NCBI RefSeq assembly: GCF_038396675.1
Contig: NC_088927.1
Span: 40,962,001-41,026,000 of the forward strand
Direction of reading: 5' to 3'
Source: Hydra vulgaris
Taxonomy: Eukaryota > Cnidaria > Hydrozoa > Anthoathecata > Hydridae
Length of the DNA: 64,000 nucleotides
Part shown: piece after piece, positions 46,110 through 58,019 of the stretch
How positions within the stretch are numbered: position 1 is the stretch's first letter
Layout of the letters: each line of letters begins with the position of its first letter
Translations under genes and position numbers: made by a program
The notes under the pieces: model-generated
Databases searched by the model: none
Seen by the model: only the letters and a program-made list of their open reading frames with translations
What the model was told of the DNA's origin: nothing

Positions 46110-48060
46110 TATATCACATATTTCAATGTTTGTTCAACATTGGAGGGAATTTTACTTTTGGAAGGTGCAATTTTTACCTTCTTTTTATTTTGAATCAAGT
46201 TCTTAAAATCTAACAACTGAAAACGGCATAGTTCCTGGACATCATCAACAAACGAATGTTGAAACAAAGGGGGTTCCAGCTGTGAACAGATAATGTCTGC
46301 AGTTGATCTATTGTTCAGAAGACGAAGGAACTAGTTTAATTTATTTTGTCTAATACTTTCCGAAATTTCCTAAATTCCAAATAGAAAACCCGCATAGTTC
46401 CTACTGTGTTTTGAAATATTCAAAAACAACTTTAGCGCACTCCTTCCAATTATATCTAGCTTTTTCATCAAAGCAGAATTATTTCCACATAGCTCCATAC
46501 CATAAGTTAAAGTAGAGACTGTCAATGATTTATATATATAGGAAATAGAACTTGGGTGGGCAAACCGGATTCCAGATTGAATAAGAGTTTAAAACACAGC
46601 TCTAAAGTTTGATATTTTTTAAACCAACATTTGTATGAATGAGTGAAGCGAAAATTGAATGTTCAGTATGCCATTTGAATCCCAAATGTCTAAGTTTATG
46701 CTCAAGATTTATGTAATTAGCAGAAATTGTTAATGTATTGGTTTGTATTTGTGCTTAACCGGAAATCAAGAACTCTGTTTCTTCGGCGATTAGTTTAATA
46801 CAATTAATATTACAGTAAATGTTGCATGTTTTTATAAGCTTTTTGAGACCAGAGAGGGTAGAGCTTAAAAGTATGATATCATCCGCCAATGCTACCACAC
46901 TAGTAAAATTACCGGAAGTAGATGTGCCGACAAAACCTTGATTTTTAATATTTTCGAGAAGACTTTTAGAGTAAAGGTTATAGAGGTGAGGCAAAAGAAT
47001 CGATCCTTCTCTTACTACTTGTCTTGGAAGAAAAGAGTTTAATTTACAACCTTGATATAAGACTGTTACTCTACTGTTGTTATATAACGAAGAGATTGTG
47101 TTAACTAGACAGAGTGGTAATTTTTTATCAAAATATAATTTATCATATAGGATATCCCAGTTATAGCTATCAAAAGCTTTTTCTGCATCTAAAAAGAATA
47201 AGTACACAGGGGAAATGTTGCTGTTGTAATGTTTAATTGTTTTGTTTATTAGAAATTCTGCATGTAACGTTGAACAGTTAGTATTGAATCCAAATTGTAG
47301 AGGGTGAGTGAGTCTCTAATATCCGGACAAATAATTAAAATTAGGTATTCTAGAACTTTTGTAAAGATTGGTATAATGTTAATACCGCGATAGTTGCTTG
47401 GGCTATCTAAAGATTTTTTGTAAGATTTAACAAAGGGTACAATAATTGACGTCGACATTGGTATTGGTGTCCATCCATAGTTAATAGAGTTATTAAAAAA
47501 TTTGTTGAGCCATTTTGTTAAAGTATCACAACTTGCGTACTTCAAATGTTCTGCTGAGATACCGAAAGAGTCAGGAGATTTCTTTAAATTTAGATTCGAA
47601 ATAGTCCTAATTATATTTTCTTCCGTTATTATTACATCGTCATGTTTTGTACACGGGGGAATTTTTCGATTTTTATTACGATGTTTTATTTTTAGAGTAT
47701 TCAGTACCTTTTCGAAGTGGTTTGCGAATTCTTAAGTAATGGATTCTTTGTCTTTTTTGTCTCTTGTCATTTATATTAAATGGCCTAGAATTTATATCTT
47801 TGTTTAAGCATCTGAATGCATTCCAATAATTTTTTGGCTTAGTACTTTTTAACTTTTTAATTTTAATATACTGTGCGCAAATTTTATTATTTTGAGCCAA
47901 CTTAACGGCTTTGTGAAAGTTTTTCATTAGGTAACGATTGAAAGTTACAGAGTTTAAATCTTTTAAAAAACCAGAATCTCTCCATTTTTTTAAATGTATC
48001 GAAAGAATTGCTTTCGAGCGATTTAATTCAGTGTCCATCAAGATTTTAAATGCAAACATT
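46110..48060 (-). pseudogene. LINE (different clade from family A), 5'-truncated
   Basis: Minus-strand blocks in order: KLKSTKPKNYWNAFRCLNKD in a pre-RT linker (47676-48059), SPDSFGISAEHLKYASCDTL and WLNKFFNNSINYGWTPIPMS with SNYRGINIIPIFTKVLE (47249-47560), LFFLDAEKAFDSYNWDILYD (47150-47205), VVREGSILLPHLYNLYSKSL (about 46970, normally RQGGILSPHLFNLY), and VALADDIILLSSTLSGLKK (about 46880). The C-terminal part follows: TYGMELCGNNSALMKKLDII and KHSRNYAGFLFG, continuing to FVDDVQELCRFQLLDFKNLI (46190-46500). The LADD active site is intact, but stops and frameshifts separate the parts and the endonuclease is missing. Confidence 0.85.
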
Positions 48061-48646
48061 GCTTTTTATTATTTAGAGTTTCCTTGCTACTTGAGCACTG
48101 CCAGTAATTATTTTATCTATTTCGATAGACTATTTTGGGTATTCTTTGAATATTTTGTTAAAATATTCAAAGAATACCCAAATACTACGATAATAGAACG
48201 CATATTTTTGAAACAAAGAAATGAATTTTATAAAACTATATAATAGCAATGAAGTTTATTGCAATAAAAATTTTTTTAATAATTTCCGGAGGTTTTGAGC
48301 AAAATTTTCAGAAATTTTCACCCTATGTAAAATGTACGCAAATGTAAATATTTCGAATAATCAAAAAAATGAAATAAGGATTCTTGTACTGCATGTATGG
48401 GAGCATAAAACAGTAACTAGATTAATTTTCGTAATCAAAAAAAAAGTTACCTTTTTAAGTTTACTGAGACAACACCTCTACACTAAAATAAAGTCCAAAC
48501 GGTGAATTGATAAAAGAACCAAATATTACTTTTTAAAAAAGTACTATGAATGGTTAAAAGTTAAAAACATACACATAGTGAGGTATAAAATACAAGTGAA
48601 GTATAAAATTGCCACAAATTAACTTTGTATGTGTATTATAGATATC
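48061..48646. other. Short gene-free stretch with hairpin
   Basis: It contains the 23-bp hairpin at 48134-48182. No coding was recognised. Confidence 0.5.
48134..48182. repeat. 23-bp perfect hairpin, 3-nt loop
   Basis: tttgggtattctttgaatat plus ttt, a 3-base loop and its exact complement. Confidence 0.92.
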
Positions 48647-48650
48647 TTAA

Positions 48651-51474
48651 GGTGGCTACCCACTATTAAAATCTGAAAAAATAAAAAAAAAAGTGAAATT
48701 TTTATCTTATTTGTGGAAGGTTTAACCTTCATAAACAATAAATAACGTACAACAATGGTATAAAAGTTTTATAACTTACCCTAATTTTGTTTTTTAAAAA
48801 GTGGCAAACTTCTAAAATTTTAAAAAATTCCATAGCAACTGCCTTAGCGACAGTTGAAACCTTTTTCCTCAATAACTATTGAACAGTTTTTAACACAAAT
48901 TTTACTGCATCTTAACTAGGTTGTTATCTAGGCTGTTAATTTAATTCCGAGCTAAATGCTATTTGCCAAAAGTACTAAAATCATACCACATATTTGTCTT
49001 AGTAATTTTTGTTTTTAAAAATATCTTGTAGAGTTCACCAGTGTTATTAAGAATTTATGTTGATAATATTATTATAATATGGGATCTAAAAACAGATATA
49101 AGAAGGTAAGAGCAAAAAAAAGACGTTTTTACGAAAGAAAATCTGTTGAGATTGACATAACTTCAGATGAAACACCAACAGTTGCATTAAATAAAGTAAC
49201 TGTAAGTCCTGTTATCGACAGTTTACATGCATCAACTTCCTTTAACAAAATTGATTTATCTTTTTTAAAAGTAACAAATAACATCCAAAAGGAAGCTAGT
49301 AATGATGATTGTAACTTGATTGTTAATTCAGACTTGCTAATTAATTTACTTAGTTTGATTGGTCGGTGCCCAAACTGCACAGCTGCAATCAAAGTTTTTC
49401 ACGACATGGAAAATAAAAAAGGACTTGCTCACAGTTTTCTTCTCTCTTGCAATGAATGTGATTGGAGTATAAACTTTTTAACTTCTAAACCAATTATAGA
49501 GGATCATGGAAAAAATGGTCGAAAATCTTATGGAGTAAACTACAGATTAATAATGGCTTTTCGTGAGATAGGTTGTAGTTTTACTGCAATGAAAAGATTT
49601 TGGTCTATTATGAATATGCCACCACCCATGAATTTAAAACCATTTGAGACTGCAAACAAGAACTTGCATGATTCATATGTTGATGTAGCAGAGAAATCAA
49701 TGAGAAATGCTGCATTTGAAATCAGACAAAATGTACTCAATGATAACTACCATGAAGATACAGTTGTCAATGTATCTGCAAGTACAGATGGATCATGGTA
49801 ACGTCGTGAATATACATCTTTAAATGGTTTAGTCACCCAAATATCTACTGGAAAGCGTGTTGACATTGAAGTTCTTTCAAAAATCTGTAGATCTTGCAGT
49901 TTATGGGAAATGAAACGAGGGTCAGCTGACTACAATTTTTGGAAATTTGGACACAACTGCAAAATCAACCATGTGGGCAGCTCTGGTGCAATGGAAGTAG
50001 AAGGTGCAATAAAGAACTTTGGTCGTTCAGTAAATAATCGAAAACTTTGATACACTACCTACATTGGTGATGGAGATACCAAGTCATACCAAAGTGTTGT
50101 TACATCAAATCCTTATCCATCCTTTAAAATCCAGGTTTTGAAATTAGAAAAGCAGAATGTGTAGAGCATGTGCAAAAGCGGTGCACGGCGAAGAACTTTG
50201 CAAATAAACTATTGTGGTAAACTGTTAACAGATGGTAAACCTTTGGCAGGTAAAGGACGCCTTACCGACAAATTAATTAATAGACTACATAATTATTATG
50301 GCTTAGCAATACGCCAAATTAGAGATAATCTTTACAAAATGAAAAAAGCAATTGGTGCTATCATTTTTCATTGCTGTGAAAATGATGACTCAAACAAACG
50401 TCATGAACTTTGTCCAAAAGGAGCCAAATCTTGGTGCAAATATAACTCAGACCTAGCTACAGGCAAAAACAATTATAAGTCTAACATAACTATTCCTCAA
50501 GCAGTTGCAAATATCCTTAAACCAATCTTTTCATATCAGGATCTTGCAAACGAAAAGCTCCTGGAAAAATGATTGCATGGTAAAACACAAAATGCAAATA
50601 AATCTCTGAATGGTATGATATGGACCAAATGTTCAAAAAGAGTTCCTACAGGAAAAGATTCATTAGAGATGGCTGCAGCATCTGCTGTTATTTGCTTTAA
50701 TGAAGGTTCCCAGGGACTACTCCCTGTATTTTTAAAGATCGGTATTGTACCTGGAAAGTATACTTTAAAAGGACTGCAAAATATTGATGTTAAAGCGTAA
50801 GAGAGATGAACAAAAAGTCAGCAGAGCCAGCCAAAAAACGAAGAAGAAAGCTAAGATCAATTAAAAAAAGTTACAGTGATAAAACAAATGAAAATGAGGA
50901 TGAATTTTATGCCTCTGGTTCTTTTACTTAAACTGTATGCTATTTTTTGACGTAATTTTATTTGTTTTTGTGTTTTTCTCCATTTAAAAATTTTCTATCT
51001 TCTAACAAAGATATCTTTAGTATGGTTTAATATTTTTCTTTGAAATTTTTTACAGATATAAAATGTAGTTAGGTGAATGTGGTGAGTTAAAAATATTTAC
51101 ACTATGGTATCCGATTCAAATAAAAATTTGGGTAACTTGGGCTATTTTGGTATTTAATTTAAGCATTACACTAAATTGCAAATTCCAGAGCATTAAAAAA
51201 AATATATAATTTTTTTTTTGACTCAGCACATAGTGCATACAATAAACAATGTTTTTGAAAAGTTTGACTTAATTTGAAAAATTTGGCAGTTAGTTATCCT
51301 TGTTGAAAAATATGATTTTTTAAGTTAATTATGCACATAATTAATGACGTAATGTTGAAAATATGAAAAATTTGTATTTTTTTATCTGTTTTGATTCCAA
51401 TGCTACTAAAATGTTTAAGTATGAGGTAAAAAAGCGATTCTATCAGTATTTTTTTTAAATAGTGGGTAGCCACC
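48651..51474 (+). mobile_element. Nearly full-length TTAA-flanked DNA transposon (Kolobok- or Mutator-type)
   Basis: The ends 48651-48667 and 51458-51474 are perfect 17-bp inverted repeats (ggtggctacccactatt), each flanked by TTAA (48647-48650 and 51475-51478). A TTAA target duplication is typical of Kolobok and piggyBac elements, while classical Mutator elements make 8-11-bp duplications. Inside lies one long transposase pseudogene (49079-50930). At 2.8 kb, with both ends present, the element is complete in outline but disabled by stops. Confidence 0.88.
49079..50930 (+). pseudogene. Mutator-like-domain transposase (PF20700 type), inactivated
   Basis: The ATG at 49079 starts a basic N-terminus (MGSKNRYKKVRAKKRRFYER). 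A CPNC...CNECDW zinc-binding block follows at about residues 98-136, then RLIMAFREIGCSFTAMKRFW. STDGSW at 49785 is followed by a stop. RREYTSLNGLVTQISTGKRV and LSKICRSC lead to HVGSSGAMEVEGAIKNFGRS and a second stop, then YIGDGDTKSY (50060). A one-base shift then gives AECVEHVQKRCTAK. GRLTDKLINRLHNYYGLAIR and CPKGAKSWCKYN (50410-50440) follow, then a stop after NEKLLEK, and HGKTQNANKSLNGMIWTKCS up to ICFNEGSQGLLPVFLKIGIV. Asp residues in DGSW and GDGDTK are the likely catalytic ones. Three stops plus one frameshift give few lesions for the length, so inactivation is fairly recent. Confidence 0.85.
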
Positions 51475-51479
51475 TTAAG

Positions 51480-52070
51480 GCGGTACGTTGTGTTGTATTC
51501 GTTTTATCTTGTCACTGAATTATTTGACATATAATACTTAAACATGGGCCTACCGTCATGCAATCCTGTCTACAAGAGCTCTATCCAAAGAGGCTGCATT
51601 GGCAAAAAAAACTTTTTCAACGATATAGCCAATATTACAGCAGAAATATTAGCAGAGTTGGTTGTAATCATCTAACCTATACCTAAGCAATGCATATACC
51701 GTTAACAATAACACTGTCAACAAAATTATACCGTTTAACAATAATATATAAAAACTCCAAATATTTCAAATATAGAATACCGTTTATCAGTGTTTTACTT
51801 TATGGATTAACTAACAGATAAAAAAACACATACAATTTGACAAAACTAAGATAAGAATAAATTTTTTTCAAATAATATCACAGAGTAGGCTTCTTCTGCT
51901 ATTTCCCATGTTGTTGGTAATTTAAGTAATAGTTTAGTTTCTTTTCATTCAGATTTTGACAATTTTAAGCATTTCTCTCTGAAATAATTTAATAGTTCTC
52001 CAATATTACTATAAAAACTTGAAATATTTTGCCCATTTATGAAATGAATTATAAGTAGTATAGGGGAAAG
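51480..52070. other. Gene-free AT-rich stretch
   Basis: No feature recognised. Confidence 0.45.
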
Positions 52071-52098
52071 CGGGGCAAGATGGCAAACGTTTTAAAAG
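52070..52098. repeat. Orphan transposon end resembling the 7883 element
   Basis: tataggggaaagcggggcaa followed by gatggcaaac aligns with the terminal repeat at 7883 (TA, ggggaaag, a GC-rich centre, atggca). A weaker cgggcaagata lies at 52266. No opposite end is found. Confidence 0.4.
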
Positions 52099-52298
52099 CC
52101 CGAAGTTATTGCAAAACTATCAGTCATGAAGCAGTAATGCTTTGTCAGTATGTTCATTTTATCATAATGATTCATTGCCTGCATGAATTTTTAGTTTAAA
52201 AATAGAAAAATTTGAAATAAAAATAAAAATAAAAAGTTCATAAATATGTCATCTGGTCATATGACCGGGCAAGATAACTTATTATACAATTTCTGACT

Positions 52299-52351
52299 CT
52301 TTAGTTAGATTAGTTGGTAAATTTAAAAATTACCAACTAATCTAACTAAAG
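52299..52351. repeat. 22-bp perfect hairpin, 9-nt loop
   Basis: ctttagttagattagttggt plus aa, with its exact complement after nine A/T bases. Confidence 0.92.
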
Positions 52352-52491
52352 AAACATAAAATAAACACGCGTCGAAAAAAAATACTCTTAAAAAAGTTAT
52401 TCTCAAAGGACACCATAAAAAAATACGAACTCTTTTTATTATAATTTTTTTTATTTTTGTCATTAAGATGAAATCTTTCTTTGACAGGTTT

Positions 52492-52689
52492 TCAGACACC
52501 AACTGTCACGATAAATCCTGCCCTCTTTATAAAACCATCCCTTTTTTTATAAGAATAAACTTTATTTGCTGCATCTGTTACCTGTTTAACTTGTCTTTCA
52601 ATTAACTGCCTATAACAAGGCCGATCCCGAACATCCATAGGTATATAATGATATATTGTAGAAATGTAACCTGTTCTATCCTGTGTCAT
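52492..52689 (-). CDS. Small open frame of 65 codons, unrecognised
   Basis: MTQDRTGYISTIYHYIPMDV is followed by DRPCYRQLIERQVKQVTDAA and a Lys-rich end. The composition is balanced and protein-like, unlike the A/T readings around it. There is no signal peptide, no membrane segment and no known domain. It could be an exon of a lost gene or a transposon scrap; there is no direct evidence that it is expressed. Confidence 0.2.
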   Translation of the reverse strand: MTQDRTGYISTIYHYIPMDVRDRPCYRQLIERQVKQVTDAANKVYSYKKRDGFIKRAGFIVTVGV

Positions 52690-53425
52690 ACTTTATGGGT
52701 TTTTTATTTCAATTTTTTACAAAAACCCAGCATATAGAAACTTTTTTACAAATAATTTAAAACTAAAATCAAAAAAAAAAAATTTATGTTAAGCTACCGG
52801 GAAATTTGTTTTAAAATTGCATTTTAATAGTAAATATTTCGTCATTAGCTTTGACCCTAACCACAGATCCTGTTTTGCGTCCATGCATATTTAAACGCAG
52901 GTAATTGTTTACACCCACTCACTTTGAATTCTTTGTGTGTGATATGTGGTATCAAAACAATAAAAATTCATTAACAAATTGTCAAACTAATAGTTTTTAT
53001 GTATTTTTCATACGTAAAAATCATTTAAAAAAAAAACATGTGCGTTAAAGGTTTGCAAAATATAAAGTTTGCTATTTAATTGTGGCGGTATCATCAAGAA
53101 TAAGAAAAAAGAGCGGATCAAAGCATTCGGAATATATAGGTTCTGGAATAGAATTTCTTGTATTAAAGTTACCAATGTTAAGAGATCTTCTAGATATGGT
53201 CTGCTTTTAAAGGAAAGAAACAATAAAAAAAAAATAATAAAAAATGCGATAAAATACTTAATGAACGATGTTTACTTAACGTTGATTGGTAAATGGATCC
53301 ATACAACAGCTTTATTTGTATATTTTTTAACACGCATCGAACATTATATTACTACGAGGTTGGTGCAATATCGCAGAAATAAAATGTCCGATTATCAAAT
53401 GCAGCCAATCTGGTGGCTTGGGGAA
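52690..53425. other. No supported gene
   Basis: A Lys-rich frame at 53069-53437 (122 codons) lies in front of the next pseudogene and may be its decayed N-terminus. I cannot match it to a known domain. Confidence 0.35.
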
Positions 53426-54393
53426 AAGCAAGCTTAAAGGATAAAGATAGATTTATGGCTAACTTGACAAACTCTTTGATGTACTGAATTGTAATTGCCG
53501 AGTTATTACTTGTCAAGAGAAAAACTGTTCGTCAGAATATAACGATGATGCCCACATTAATTGCATAATGCGATTAAACAGTGCGAAAAGAAAAAAAAGT
53601 TAAAAAAAAAAAGTTAGTCTGCAACAAAAAGGTAAAGAGCTTAAATAGGGACACTACCGGTACACATCATATCATACTTGTACGCATCATATCATACTGG
53701 TACACATCATGCCGGTTTAGCAGACTAAAAAGAAAACATAAAGCTATATAAAATTAGAGAAAGATGATTTAAGAAAGAAATAAGATTTTTTTTAACTATT
53801 TATGTTTTTAATTAGATATTAGTTAATAAATAAAAGTTAATTGAACTCCTATGAATAATTCATTTAGTTATATTACAAACATTTGTCTGTTTCGAATTAA
53901 AAGTAACAAAACCTAATTAAATTCAGAATAAAATTTTGCCAAACAATCACTTGTATTTTAATTATGTTTAGACATAACAGATAAAAAATATTTAAATATA
54001 ACTACTTGTACTTAAAGTATTTTACAAAACATTATTTAATGAAAATTCAATTACTTTATCTAGAGTTAAAAAAAAGCGACTGAAGAACTGCAACAAACAA
54101 TTAGAAGTCAGGAAGAAAGGTTGGAATTTGAATTTAGCAAAACAGAGGAACTACTTGGTAATGAATGTTGTATAAAAAACAGCAATACTGAACTCAATCA
54201 AATGTGTCGACAAATGAAGTTCAGGAATGTTTGCGAGGACAAAAGAATTTCCAACATAGCTTTAGCAAACATACGGTATGGTACAAGATTCTGGGAAACA
54301 GCTGCAATTGCGACGGCTGCTTGGATGGATGCAGGAATAATTAAAGAAGACAGTACCATGTTAGTAATTGATTAAAACAAAGTCAAACGAGTT

Positions 54394-54497
54394 TGATGAA
54401 GTAAAACAACCTTTATTATTGCTTACTTCTATATAATAATCTTTTACAAAATTACATTAACATAAATATAGTTTTATTAAGATCATACTCTTACATC
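54394..54497 (-). repeat. 3' LTR (left copy)
   Basis: Short LTR of roughly 100 bp. It matches the right copy over 54402-54483 with only a few substitutions. The inner edge is uncertain because a pyrimidine-rich run (54498-54514, a purine tract on the element strand) begins there and probably served as the plus-strand primer. Confidence 0.7.
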
Positions 54498-56089
54498 TTC
54501 TCCTTCTTCTTTAAATGAAATGTTTTACTATTTAAGTTCGGGAATGTTTTAACATTTCCTCCATAATTCTAAAGGACATCTTTCTCTGTTAGGATATGTT
54601 TTCGGATTCAGTTCTTGATAATGGCTTTGTTGCATCGGCAGAGTAGTTGTTTTCTGATGAAATTGAGAGTATTCTTCGTCTCCCTCTTCTTTAATTGGTG
54701 TCGGATTGAATTATATATCCATTGGTATTTTCTTCATGTGTGAAGCATTCCTAGTTTTTTGCGAGTTATCAACGGGAGATTTGGCAGTAATCATTTTATC
54801 GTTCTTTGCTGTAATTGTGTAGGGTTTAAACTCAAACGGTGCCGTAGTTTTGTTATATCTTTTTTGCTTTATCAGTATTGTATCTCCAATATTAAAATTT
54901 TGTTTTTTTGCGTGGTATTTTGAGTCGTGGTATTTCTTTCTGTATAACTTAGCATTTTCTAGTCTCTTCTTGGCTTGATCATTAATATTTGTATCAACCC
55001 TTGTCTGAAATGAGGGTAATGTGAAACCTGTGAGGTAATTAAACATGAGTGTAGATAGTGGTATCCGAGTTGTCCAATGGGGAGTGGTACGATAGGAGAA
55101 CAGGAAGTTGTATAACTGCTTTTTCCAGTCTCTTTGTTCAATGTGTGCTGCTCGTATTGTTTTCATCAGTGGTTTCATGAATGATTTGGCTTGTGAGCTA
55201 ACTTGCGGCCAAAGCGGCGTGATTCGTTTATGTTCAATATTCAGTTTGTTAAAAACATCTTTATTTTGAATGAAGTAAAAGGTGGTCCATTATCGCTGAT
55301 AATTTTTTTCGGTATTCCACATACTGCGATCGTTTTCTGTAGAAAATCAATAAGAAGGTCAGCGGATGTTTTATTTATAATATCAACAATCGGAAATTTT
55401 GATGTTTGGTCTATGAGAACTACCAAATAAAATCCGTTAGGTAAAGGACCGAGGTAATCTATGTTAAGTGTGTCTTAAACTTACGATGGCGTTGGTGTGA
55501 ATAATAATTCGGCAGGTGGATTTTGTTTACCAAATGCTTGACAAAATTGCATATTGTTTTACATATTGTTCTACTTTAGTGTCTAGGCCAGGAAAATAAA
55601 CTTTCTGTCTAAGTAGTGCTTTGGTTTTCTCGAGTCCCATGTGACTATTATGCGCCAGCTGTATAACCATAATCTTTAGTGATCGTGGAATTTTAATTCG
55701 ATTTTCTTTTAGGATAATGTCTGATGTTTGATTTACTGTAAGTTTTTGGCTAATCTTACGGTAAGCAAGTAACTCTTTTTAAAACTTTCTTATTTCTGGA
55801 GGATAATTCGGAGGTGTTAGTTTATACCAGGTATTAGTGGCGACTAACTCTGCAAGTATTCGTAGAATAGGATTGGCTTAGGTTTTTCTTAGAATATATA
55901 GTAGTGAAATGGCTTTAGAACATGCGTATTTAGCAGTAAAGCTGACATATTGTTCTAGCTTTTTGTTGACACAAGGGTCTACCGGGTGTCGACTTGGATA
56001 ATCACATATATTATGTTTTCCTTGAACGTAGTGTAAATCAGAAGAATATCCCTGTAATCGCAAAGTCATACGCTCAATGGTTTAATCAC

Positions 56090-56144
56090 GCAATCACGAA
56101 GCTATTGTGAAGGTTTAAAACCTTCACAATAGCTTCTTGATTGC
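56090..56144. repeat. 27-bp hairpin inside pol, 1-nt loop
   Basis: gcaatcacgaagctattgtg plus aaggttt, one central base, and its complement with a single mismatch. Confidence 0.9.
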
Positions 56145-57600
56145 TGTACATTTTAAAAGGGTGTCCAAACAAGTATGTATTGTTGTGTTCGCAGGCGTAC
56201 ACTATAGCTAAACATTCTCTTTCCAGCGTAGAGTAGCGTTATTGTACAGGTGACAGCGCTTTTGAATTACAAGATATGAGTTTAAAGGCTTGTTTTTTTG
56301 ACGTGTTTTGTACAATGATTGCTGATATTCCTACAAGACTTGAATCGGTGAAGACTGTAGTTTCTTTGTTGGTATCAAAGTAACCAACGCATGAGTCTGA
56401 GTCATAGCGTTTTTCAGTTTATCGAATGCACGCTGGTACTCAAAGTTCCAGTTCCATGATGAATCTTCATGAAGTAGGTTTTGTAAAGGATAAGTAATTG
56501 TACTGTAGTGTAGAATGAAACGCCTAAAATAGTTGATAAGCCCGAGAAAGCTTTGCAGAGCTTTAGTGTTTTTTGGTATAGGCATGTTTTTGATATTATC
56601 AAGTTTTTCAGGATCTGGTTGTATTCCTTCTTTTGAAAATATAAATCCAAAAAATTTGACTTTTTCTTTTCTAAACAAGCATTTTTCAAAGTTTAGAGTT
56701 AAACCTCTCTGTTTGAATCTTTGTGTAATATTGAATCGTGTTGTTTTGCATTTAAAGCGAATATTAAAACATCGTCAGCAATATTAAGAGTTCCTTCTAT
56801 ATCTTTCAAAACTTCTTGTAAAAGCGTTTTGTAGTTTCTCCTGTGCAGAATTTACTCCAAAATTAAGTCCTGTGAAACGTTTAATTTGAGTTTCGGATTG
56901 AAAAGTAGTAATTGACCTCGATTCCGGCGCAAGTTCGAGCTAGTGAAATCCCTTCATTAAATCTAGTTTTGAGAAAACGGCTGAGTCTTTAAGTTTTATA
57001 ATAACATCGTCTCGGGTTGTAGTCGGGAAACACGTTCTTCCAATTGCTTTGTTAGCGGCTTGCATGTCTACGCAAATCCTTAGGTTACCGTCATTTTTTG
57101 GAACAATTACCATTGGACTTATCCAGGGTGTCGCTTCGTCCGTTCCCGTTTCATTTATTCCTCCTGCTTCTTTAACTTTTTCTCTAAGTGCAAAAGGAAT
57201 TCTCCTTTCTCTTTGTGCGACTGGTGGTATACTTTCATTTATTTTCAACTTAACTTGGTAGTCAGAAAGTTTTCCTATTTTCCCACTAAAAACAGAACTT
57301 TTGTATGAGTTTATAAGTGGTTGTAATCGTTTTGGAACGTTTAGAAGGAGAATATTGTTTAATTTGCTAATATTCTGCATGAAATGGCAAGTTTGTTGTT
57401 TACTGTCGTCATAGTTATTTTGTGTTGTCTTTTGTTTGTTTAAAAGTATCTCATTGACGTCAGTATGTACTAGAGCTTTATTCAATTGCATTAAACCGAG
57501 TAATTTAGCGTCGTTTCCAGATAATAGATTTTTGTGGTGCGTTTTAATCACGTGGAATGTGGACTGAAGGAATTTCGTTTGACTTTCTATTACGGCATTG

Positions 57601-57664
57601 ATTTGCCCTTCAATTTTAAGTTTTGGATTGTTAACAATCCAAAACTTAAAATTGAAGGGCAAAT
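57601..57664. repeat. 64-bp perfect palindrome inside pol
   Basis: Two 32-base arms with no spacer. One arm encodes NPKLKIEGQ of the native Gypsy reading on the minus strand and the other is its mirror, so native sequence appears to have been duplicated in inverted orientation. Confidence 0.93.
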
Positions 57665-57798
57665 TACTAATTAGTAATAATCTGTGTTTTAGATTTATAT
57701 ACGCGAAGCGGTCTTTTGATTAAACTATTTATCTTTTCAAATGTTTTAAAGTTTAGAATATTGATAGAAGCTCCGGTATCTATTAAAACGGTTATTGG

Positions 57799-58011
57799 TT
57801 GTGATTTCGCCGGTTATCCGGTTATTCGGTTAACCGGATTTACTTCGAATATCAAATATCTATTTTCGAATAATAAAAATCGACTTAAGTCATAAGTAAG
57901 TTGTTACTTTCTATAAAAATTTTAAGTCGGTTTTTATTATTCGAAAATAGATATTTGATATTCGAAGAAAATCCCGTTAACCGAATAACCGGATAACCGG
58001 CGAAATCACTA
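57799..58011. mobile_element. 213-bp hAT-like MITE inside Gypsy
   Basis: An 8-bp duplication, GTTATTGG, lies on both sides (57791-57798, 58012-58019). Long inverted repeats run from gtgatttcgccggttatccg inwards through a tcgaatatcaaatatct block, leaving a short centre. The 8-bp duplication and the tagtg-type end fit the hAT superfamily. It separates the gag-protease junction from the DTG motif. Confidence 0.9.
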
Positions 58012-58019
58012 GTTATTGG

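Larger units (their letters stand above)
54711..57798 (-). pseudogene. Gypsy pol remnant (protease, RT, RNase H, integrase)
   Basis: In element order: the aspartic protease motif LIDTGAS (about 57770), an RT front part (56940-57662) with WISPMVIVPKNDGNLRICVD and VFSKLDLMKGFH followed by a stop, and an IADDV active-site block near 56775 in a shifted frame. FRKEKVKFFGFIFSKEGIQP and LQSFLGLINYFRRFI follow (56450-56680). The tail of RNase H is LQGYSSDLHYVQGKHNICDY (56000), and an integrase zinc region LAHNSHMGLEKTKALLRQKV is at about 55600-55670. In the integrase core, DYLGPLP and ISDNGPPFTS keep the two Asp residues, but the expected catalytic Glu lies in a stretch now reading SQAKSFMK, so it is lost. 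A C-terminal SH3-like part (FNIGDTILIKQKR) ends at 54711. At least six breaks make it non-functional. Confidence 0.85.
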
